A DNA stretch of 64,000 nucleotides from Klebsormidium nitens. Taxonomy: Eukaryota; Streptophyta; Klebsormidiophyceae; Klebsormidiales; Klebsormidiaceae. The position numbers and the translations under genes are program-made. Within the stretch, counting starts at the first letter, position 1; every line of letters begins with the position of its first letter. The notes beneath the pieces were generated by a model, which worked only from the letters and a program-made list of their open reading frames with translations, was not told the DNA's origin and did no database searches. The DNA lies in assembly GCA_000708835.1 (NCBI GenBank), contig DF237166.1:1-64000 (forward strand), given 5' to 3'. Of this stretch, positions 57,219 to 64,000 are shown piece by piece.

Positions 57219-60200
57219 ATGCTGGCCGCCGGCCGCCACCGAGCGGGGCCCTTGCAGGCACTGGTCGCTTCGCTGGAAAGTACCGTGAATCATCTTCATG
57301 GCTCCTCTGTGAGGGAGGCGACTCCTAAGTTTCCCCAGCCCTTACTTTACCAAGCTCCAAGCTCCACCACCCAGCCATCAATCAGTTTACGTTGGGACTT
57401 TGAGGGGGTTGCAACTCTTGATTCACCCTTGAAACGGGTTGCTGGTCAGCGGGGTTTCTGGGGTCGTGCCCTGCCTTCTTTTTCTGAGCAGAAGCCTTTG
57501 GGGGATCTTGGTCCGTATCCCCCTATTGAATTCACCACAAATGACAAAGCAACGAGCTCTGGATCACTGGGTGGATCAGATCGCAGCCGCATACATGCTG
57601 ACATCAGCGGCCAGCTGCCTTATGCTGAGGCGCTGTGGGAGCACATCAGCGGCTTGGGGAAAGTGCCGGAGCCGATTGCCGCCAGGGGGAACGTTGCAGT
57701 TGGTAATGGTGCCCCCCAGAGCAGCAGCTTTGCGCAGGAGCTGTGGCGCCACATCGCTGGCCTTGGGAGAGAAACGCCCCCCCCTCCGGTGGAAGTCAGC
57801 GTGGACGACCTCTTGAAACCCCTGCACCGAAAGGCGCGGGGGGCGGCGGGGTTGTCTCGGAAGCAGCGCGGGTACCCCAAGAGAATGACCCCGACTCTAC
57901 AGATCTTTCTGCAAGACGGGACGAACATTTTCGATGGGACGGGGGGGTCCGGCGGGGGCACGTTTCACTACTCGGGCGATGGGGGGGGTGACATGGGGAG
58001 TTCGGGGGCGTTGGTGGTCACGCAACCGAGGCCGGAGAGCGTGAAGAAAGTGCTAGTGGTTCCGATGCCACGGAAGCCGCTGATGCCAGGGCAAATGATG
58101 CCGGTCCACATACAGGTGCGTTTTGAAAGTCAAGACACGGGATTTGCTATCCCTTTCCCAATCAAATTATCTGGGGGGAATTACTTCTTCAAATATTGGT
58201 GGTGTCAGGCCCAACGATGCTGGTCCGTAGAAAAATCCATGTTTGATCGCGTGTTCCATCGCCGAATTCGCGTCCAGAAAAGTCGGCACAACACTGCTGT
58301 TGTAGAGTCAACCTCCGTTACAAGTCAACCTTATCGCATCTATAATAGTGATACGGTGACCGCCGCAGTGCCAAGATCTTTCCAGTTGAAGATTCCTGTT
58401 GCCTCCGCGGAAACATACTTACATACTGAGTGCCAAACCTGCATCTGCACTGGGTACAATGAACCTAAAGGAGAGGGAGATGATGTTCTCTGATTTCTCT
58501 TCTCCCTTGGAACTTCCTCCCTCTGAATTATTCCGAACACTTTCTTACTTTTCAAATCAAGGCGAGTTTCAAAGTCGAAGAAAAGCTCTGCCAAGGTGCC
58601 ACGACACTAACACTAGTTTTGCTGTTGCCCAGAACCCAAAGCTCATGCAGCTAATCCAGAAGCAGCGGGAGCAAGGCATTCTGTACGTTGGCGCCTTTTT
58701 GAGGCGCGACGCTTTAAATTCGCAAGCAGACCCGAACCGGTGGAAGGACGTCGACAAGCTCCCGGAGGTGTTCGACCATGGGACGCTGGCGCAGATCCAC
58801 TGGGCGTTGCCTACCCAGGAGAACTCGATCATGTTACTGTTTGGACACAGGTACGAAAATCTGTTGACCTTGTTTAGCTCTGTGATCTTGTTTGAAATGA
58901 GATTGTCGAGGCAAGTGTGAGCGTCCACTGTGTGTTTCTCCAAGTCGTAAACAGGAATACCGAAGGTACAAGTAAGATCAATTGTCGATTTGTTTATTGC
59001 GAACCTGGCCTCGTATCCTCACTGCTAAAGCTCGCTTCTTTTGTCGATTCCATTGAAGACGAATGTCATTCATCGTTCTGAGTCCGTCTTAAAATTTGTT
59101 TTCTTTGATCTTCGACTGGTATCCCATACAGTAGCTTAGGCTGCCGTGCTCTGCTCTGTGCCAAATCAAGCCGGACGGAGGTATGCTTTCCCTTTTCCCA
59201 AACAAGACGTCGTTTCCGAATAAGGTTTCCTTTCGAATTGTCGCCACGTTGCATGTAGTTCGGAGCCACCTTTATGCCACGTGTCACCTGCCGTGAACTT
59301 GAGGTCGCCGTTTGAATGCTCTCTGGCTCTCACGCTTAACACTCGATCCACATAATCTCTTTAGCGGCTTCGCCTGAATGGCCTCCCCGGAACGGAACTA
59401 AGCACCATTGAAGTTCCTTCCGCCCTCAGTAACCCTACGCCACGTGCCACACTGCAGGCGGCTCCGAATGACGGGCCCAGTGGAGGGTGAGCGCTTCAGC
59501 GCGTACGTGGAGCACGTGCAGGACCAGCCGTACGAGAAGACCGACGTCGTCAAGGCGACGCAGCATGAGGTCATGCAGACGGTGAAAGATCTGATGGCGC
59601 TCAACCCGCTGTACCGAGAGGCTGCCAGCATCCTCTACAACCAGGTGAGCCATCGCCGGAATCGTGGCAGAACGGGTGGAATGGTAACGAGGATTTCGGG
59701 CCGCTTTTGGAAGGAACTCTTTCTGCTGTATGGAAGCAATTGGATCAACGGTTTAAAAAAGCGGTCTTCCGGTCAGCTTCGACCGTCGATCCCCTGTGGT
59801 CACAGCCAAGGGGGTTCGGAATGGTTGGGCCGGGTTTACGTTCTCCTGCCACATGTTTTGGTGGATTCTTTTCCTTTTCTGGGTCGACGATATTGCCGTT
59901 CGATTTTAGCACTGTCTCTGCACTATTTTTGTCGCTTAGCTCGTTCGCACCCTCCCGCTATAGTATTGTGCACCGTCCGACCCGCTCTCTCGTGTTGTGG
60001 TCCTCCTTCCTCTTGCTCGAACCCATCTTAGCGCCGCGTTCCGTCTCCCGTTTCTGCCAGCAACCCCCGCAGACCCCTCCCAGCAAGGTCGGCAAGATGG
60101 TATCTGTGCTGGGCACTCTGCTCGAGCGCAAGGCTCGGCGACGGAAGGAGTCGGCCGGTGCCCCCCGAGGTCGCCGCCGCGGAGCCGGCGAGGAGCGCCC

Positions 60201-63200
60201 GCATGCTCTGGCGGGCGGCGACCAAGGACGGGGGTTTGAGGCACGTGACGGGATGCCTCTTTCTGCTTCTTCCATTCTGGTCCGGTCGTACGAGCGTTTA
60301 TGGCCTCACTGTTACTGTATAGAGTTGCAGGCTGTCGCTTTCGCACTTGATGCGATATCGAATCTCGTCGGGTTCTTTTTTCAACGCCTCGAAGAAACGG
60401 CGGATTGTGGCTTTCCCCAACCTTATTGAGTCCTTGATTTGTCAGCGTTCGTTAGGTCCTAAGCCGGTTGCCGCGAGGTCTCTCACTTACGATTTCTATT
60501 CCTTGTCGCCTTCCATCTTGAGCGTTTGTAGAACGTTTCGGTTGTTCGATTTGCGAGGGTACTTTTGGGACTTTACTCCAGTCTTTCCGTTTGCTTAAGG
60601 CTTTGGATGACCATTATTATTGACGAAGTGCAGAACGAAACTTTACACACCTCTTCCTCCGAAGCAACCAATTTGTCTCTTAGCATCCCCAAACGACACT
60701 GAAATTGTCCTTATACTCCGTTCCTGTCGTCTCGTTCTCATAGCGGTTTCAGCATCGTCAAAGTACTCATCAAAACTCGTCTTGGCAACTCATCCTGTCT
60801 AGCAAAGAAAAGTAACGATTGAACAAAGTAGTCTTTACTCTTTTGCAGCCCCAGGGTGATCTGCAGAACCCGTCGCAGCTGGCCGACTTTGCCGCCGCCA
60901 ACACGTCTTCGGAAGCAGAGTCGATCCAGGCGGTCCTGGAAGAGTTGGACGTTCCGAAGCGGCTCGAGATGGCGCTGCTCATGCTCAAGAAGGAATTGGA
61001 GCTCAGCAAATTGCAGGTGAGTGCCTTAATGGTTGGGTTGTGGAATTTCGTCGGAGAGCGAGCGTGAATCGCATAACCAGGACACACATCCACTGCTTAC
61101 TCATTACAGAGAAAGCGTCATCATGCAGACCAAAATATTCGAGGACCATAACACCTCAGCGACTAGAGAGTGCGTAGATTGGCAAACCGCTGAGGCGAGT
61201 CTGAAGATGCAGTTTGGTCCGTTAGATGATAGAAGCTCTCGGGACTTGAAATAATCAGCCCGCGTTGGATTTCTACGGAGTGCTTTGTGTAATGTTTGAT
61301 TCGAGGGCGGACGGGTGAGAGAAGGTGGAAGCGAAGATTCAGAGCGAGCAGCGACATTTCTCGGAGGCAACCAACGTCTGTCAGTTTTCATCTGTGATGT
61401 TACCATTTCAAGGAGATTTAAAGACGCTGTTTTCCCTTGTGTTTCAGGCGGACATTGGGAAGAAGGTGGAGGAGAAGATCCAGGGCGACCAGCGGCGCTA
61501 CTTTTTGCTGGAGCAGCTCAAGAGCATCAAGAAGGAGCTGGGCATTGAGCGCGACGACAAGACGGCGCTCATCGCCAAGTTCGAGGAGAAGCTCGCGCCC
61601 TTCCGCGCCAGCTGCCCGCCGCAGGTGCTACAGGTGAGGGGCCAAGGTTCTACATTCTCGAAAATTCAAGGTGTTGGTTTTTGGTGCTCGGGGTTTCCAT
61701 AAGTAAGTCGAAGTAGTGTTGACGGTTTTTGGGGCTCATCACCGAGTTCAGGGGAAGTTTCTGTAATCGAAGCGCTTCAGCATTTCGCACCAACTACAAG
61801 TTACGTGTCTGTACCGACAGTCCCAATCCCTGGCAAGTTGTGCCTCGCTTGGAGGCCAGAAACCGCATTCCCGAGGCGAAGAGCAATCTCGTCGACCCGA
61901 AGATTATTGTAAGGATGCAGTTTTCTGGAGTGAGGACGGGACGGTTGACGGCCAGCGTAATTCCCGCATCGATTCTTGTATCGCATGCGTAGTTCGATGT
62001 GCTAAAGTCGGTGACTTGAAACAAGGAGAGTGTTCATACTCGACATAGCAGCGTCTTTCAGACAGCGGGCTCCTTGCGGCGTCTGCTTGAGATGGTCCGG
62101 TGAGAACCGAAGTGCAGTTTCCACCTTTCACATTCCCGTGTCCGAGCCCTCGCTTACAGGCCTTCTAGCCCTGCGTTCTCATTTCCTTATCCGCTGTGTT
62201 CCGGTTCTGCTGTGCAGGTGATTGAGGAGGAGACGGAAAAGCTACAGGGCCTGGAGCCGAGCAGCTCCGAGTTCAACGTCACGCGCAACTACCTCGACTG
62301 GCTGACATCAGTGCCCTGGGGGCACCACAGGTGAGAAGATTCTGCGAAGAGCTTATATACTGTCTCACTTTGTCTGTTGGAACTGTTCTCATCAAATCTG
62401 TGGTTCTGTCGCTGGTCTTTGTTGTCGAGATATTATTTCCGCAGCGATGAGGCGCTTCCGGTCCTTTTGCTTTACAAAATGCTGAACCGTCACCTTGACC
62501 GGCGGTTGCAGCAAGTTTGCCTCCATTTTCCTTGACTACGAGTAACCGTCTCTCATCTCTAGCAGTCTCCAACTCTACTCATGTGTCATCGCTAACCTCT
62601 CCAAACCCGTCTTAACAATCCGAGACCTTCGTAAGTCTCTTCCCGACCACTAATGATCTTCAAATCTATTCTTACAGCAAGGAGAACTTCGACGTCCGGC
62701 AGGCGCAGCAGATCCTGGACCAGGACCACTACGGCTTGACTGACGTCAAGGTGAGGCTGGCCCCTTCTCCTGCGTAACTTCTTTGATTTGACGTCAATTT
62801 CAAGCGTTGATCCATTGCCAACTGCCCTTTTCGTTCTTGTTCTGACATCCCTTCGGACATTCCCAGAAGCGCTTTGTATTTTTGCAAGGCTCTGCAGACC
62901 ATGTTGCGTTATCGGGTTCCCGGCTTTGCGAACAGCAACCTGTTGGGATAGCCCGGACGCTTCTCTGCTTCTCCTCATATTCATCCCTTTTTTGAAAAGC
63001 GATGCCCCTTTCGACGTCCACGTGCATGATGCGGGTGGATAGCATGATGGTTTCAAAATCGTCTTCGTCCCAGTCTCAGCATTCCTCGTGGGCTCTGCTA
63101 GAGGTTCATTTGGCAGACTGGGAGGACGAAGAGTGTGTATTGGTCGTTGTGCTGTCTCGGTGTCAGGGCAATAAGAGCGAATTGTTGAGCCGTCTCCTAC

Positions 63201-63564
63201 TCAAAAAGCGTGCTGTGGCGAAGTTTCCGCTTGTCTCACTTGCGGTCAATCGCTTTTCTTCTTAGCCTCTCAACGCGGAAAGGTCGACAGGTATGCGTCA
63301 CTGACTCTCGACCGCCCACATCTAGACTTAGCCAACTCTCGATCGGAGTCTCTTAAGTTTCAGCACCCCCTACGTTGCCAGGAGCGTATTCTCGAGTTCA
63401 TCGCTGTGGGCAAACTGAGGGGGTCGTCTCAGGGCAAGATCATTTGCTTGTCGGGCCCTCCCGGGACGGGAAAGACCAGCATCGGCCGCAGCATCGCGCA
63501 CGCGCTCAACAGGAAGTTCTATCGCTTCAGCGTCGGGGGGCTGAGCGACGTGGCAGAGATCAAG
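57219..63564 (+). CDS. LON1: organellar Lon protease, N-terminal and first ATPase part; continues beyond window
   Basis: Eight exons join in phase: 57219-58115, 58633-58850, 59458-59644, 60849-61016, 61448-61633, 62218-62330, 62678-62750 and 63382-63564. They give 675 residues before the gene leaves the window. Lon is an ATP-dependent serine protease that removes damaged proteins in the mitochondrial matrix, and in plants also peroxisomes or plastids. The first 250 residues are poorly conserved; the start ([20 protein letters not shown]) has the arginine and alanine bias of a mitochondrial presequence. The LON substrate domain begins at [19 protein letters not shown] and runs through [18 protein letters not shown] and [16 protein letters not shown]. 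The helical linker follows ([71 protein letters not shown]). The Walker A motif GPPGTGKT is at 639-646. Walker B and the Ser-Lys protease domain are not in the window. Exon 1 has a repeated LWEHISGLG-like motif, and exon 5 has a decayed copy of its start upstream. Confidence 0.95.
61307..61350 (+). repeat. decayed copy of the Lon exon 5 start
   Basis: Exon 5 opens at 61448 as GCGGACATTGGGAAGAAGG, and its frame continues [13 protein letters not shown]. The segment from 61307 (GCGGACGGGTGAGAGAAGG) continues [12 protein letters not shown], with equivalent bases about 141 apart. The copy has an in-frame stop just before KVE, and TTCGAG where the exon has TTTCAG. Confidence 0.85.
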
Positions 63565-64000
63565 GTAAACGTACCCCCCTTGACGGGTGGATTTGCATTT
63601 ACATCTTGGTGTAGGCGTAGTAAGTAATGCATCTTAGATTTGGAACACTGGAAGACGACTTGTTTGAGTTCGCTGCCTCTTATCTGTCAGACGCTCGCTT
63701 CGTTATCGACGACTTGACTGACAACGAGCCGAGAGGGGGTAACGTCGCCCATTTATCAGATTAGCTATGAAGCAAGCGTACGGGATTGTGTGGGAAGTTA
63801 CGAGCATGATTGCCCGTCACGAAGGAAAAGTAAGAGCTCCGGTAGTCTGCAAGCTCAAACACGCTGTGCTGAGAGGCCATCCGCCAAGCTAAGACGCTTC
63901 GCTTGCAGAATGCCTCTCTGTGACAAAAAGTCCTCTTGAGCTTGTTGCGACAGTAACTCCAACCTAGTTCTCAGGATCCTCAAGAGGTCTCTTCTTAACG
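63565..64000 (+). other. Lon intron running to the window edge
   Basis: After the GTAAAC donor at 63565 I find no segment resembling the next Lon block (the region following the Walker A helix). The intron therefore extends past the window or its next exon is not recognisable here. Confidence 0.6.

Noticed and set aside
56638-57261. 207-codon minus-strand frame across the Lon start
   Set aside because: It overlaps a plus-strand frame of similar length, has no domain and covers the Lon presequence.
59361-59460. Possible shadow of the Lon exon 3 start at 59364
   Set aside because: GCGGCTTCGCCTGAATGGC resembles GCGGCTCCGAATGACGGGC only loosely and needs gaps; too weak to count with the other shadow exons.
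59707-60429. 240-codon forward frame between Lon exons 3 and 4
   Set aside because: The Lon exons on either side join in phase with no residues missing, so this is an open stretch in a 1.2-kb intron, with no family resemblance.
1-64000. tRNA, rRNA or other structured RNA genes
   Set aside because: I looked for T-arm-like GGTTCGANTCC boxes and rRNA cores by eye and found none that fit. A covariance-model scan would be decisive.

Overview
This window is nuclear DNA from a green plant-lineage eukaryote. Every recognisable gene is split by spliceosomal GT-AG introns. The recognisable proteins are of land-plant or streptophyte type: a cytosolic pyruvate kinase with plant signature segments, a SUVH-type SRA-SET histone methyltransferase, a GOT1 vesicle-traffic protein, a mitochondrial-type Lon protease and a LisH-CTLH protein. 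High coding GC, long poly-C/poly-G tracts, large low-complexity exons and a short TTTTAGGG run would fit a charophyte (streptophyte) alga. The species is not proven from sequence alone.

Layout, left to right. Positions 1-252 may be the end of a gene that starts outside the window. An acidic low-complexity protein gene (+, about 1403-5495) is followed by non-coding DNA with a five-copy tandem repeat (8329-8905). A LisH-CTLH-CRA gene (-, 9447-12260) lies head to head with a large nuclear-type plant protein gene (+, 14427-21374). Cytosolic pyruvate kinase (-, 22989-32476), GOT1 (-, 34163-36150), an unrecognised polytopic membrane protein (-, 37867-42982), an unrecognised low-complexity protein (-, 46115-51627) and SUVH (-, 52480-55812) follow. 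Lon (+, from 57219) leaves the window unfinished. Exon chains were assembled by hand from splice sites, reading phase and family similarity. The complete chains of pyruvate kinase (523 aa), GOT1 (139 aa), SUVH (678 aa) and the membrane protein (731 aa) close with consistent phase at every junction.

The most unusual feature is the pyruvate kinase gene. The exon carrying the catalytic Lys/Glu motif and the next exon, carrying the metal-binding Asp/RGN loop, are each present as two adjacent, intact, diverged copies. Members of a pair have equal length and phase and good splice sites, and are separated by introns of only 71 and 76 bases. This looks like two mutually exclusive exon pairs, giving up to four active-site isoforms.

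Beyond that, several genes carry decayed partial copies of an exon edge plus its splice site, offset by about 45-150 bases inside the adjoining intron. Examples are in the large nuclear gene, pyruvate kinase, the 46-51 kb gene and Lon. Together they suggest that small tandem duplications spanning splice sites recur in this genome, and that the intact pyruvate kinase cassettes are the surviving end of that process. Gene functions are otherwise mostly housekeeping and no operon-like logic applies.
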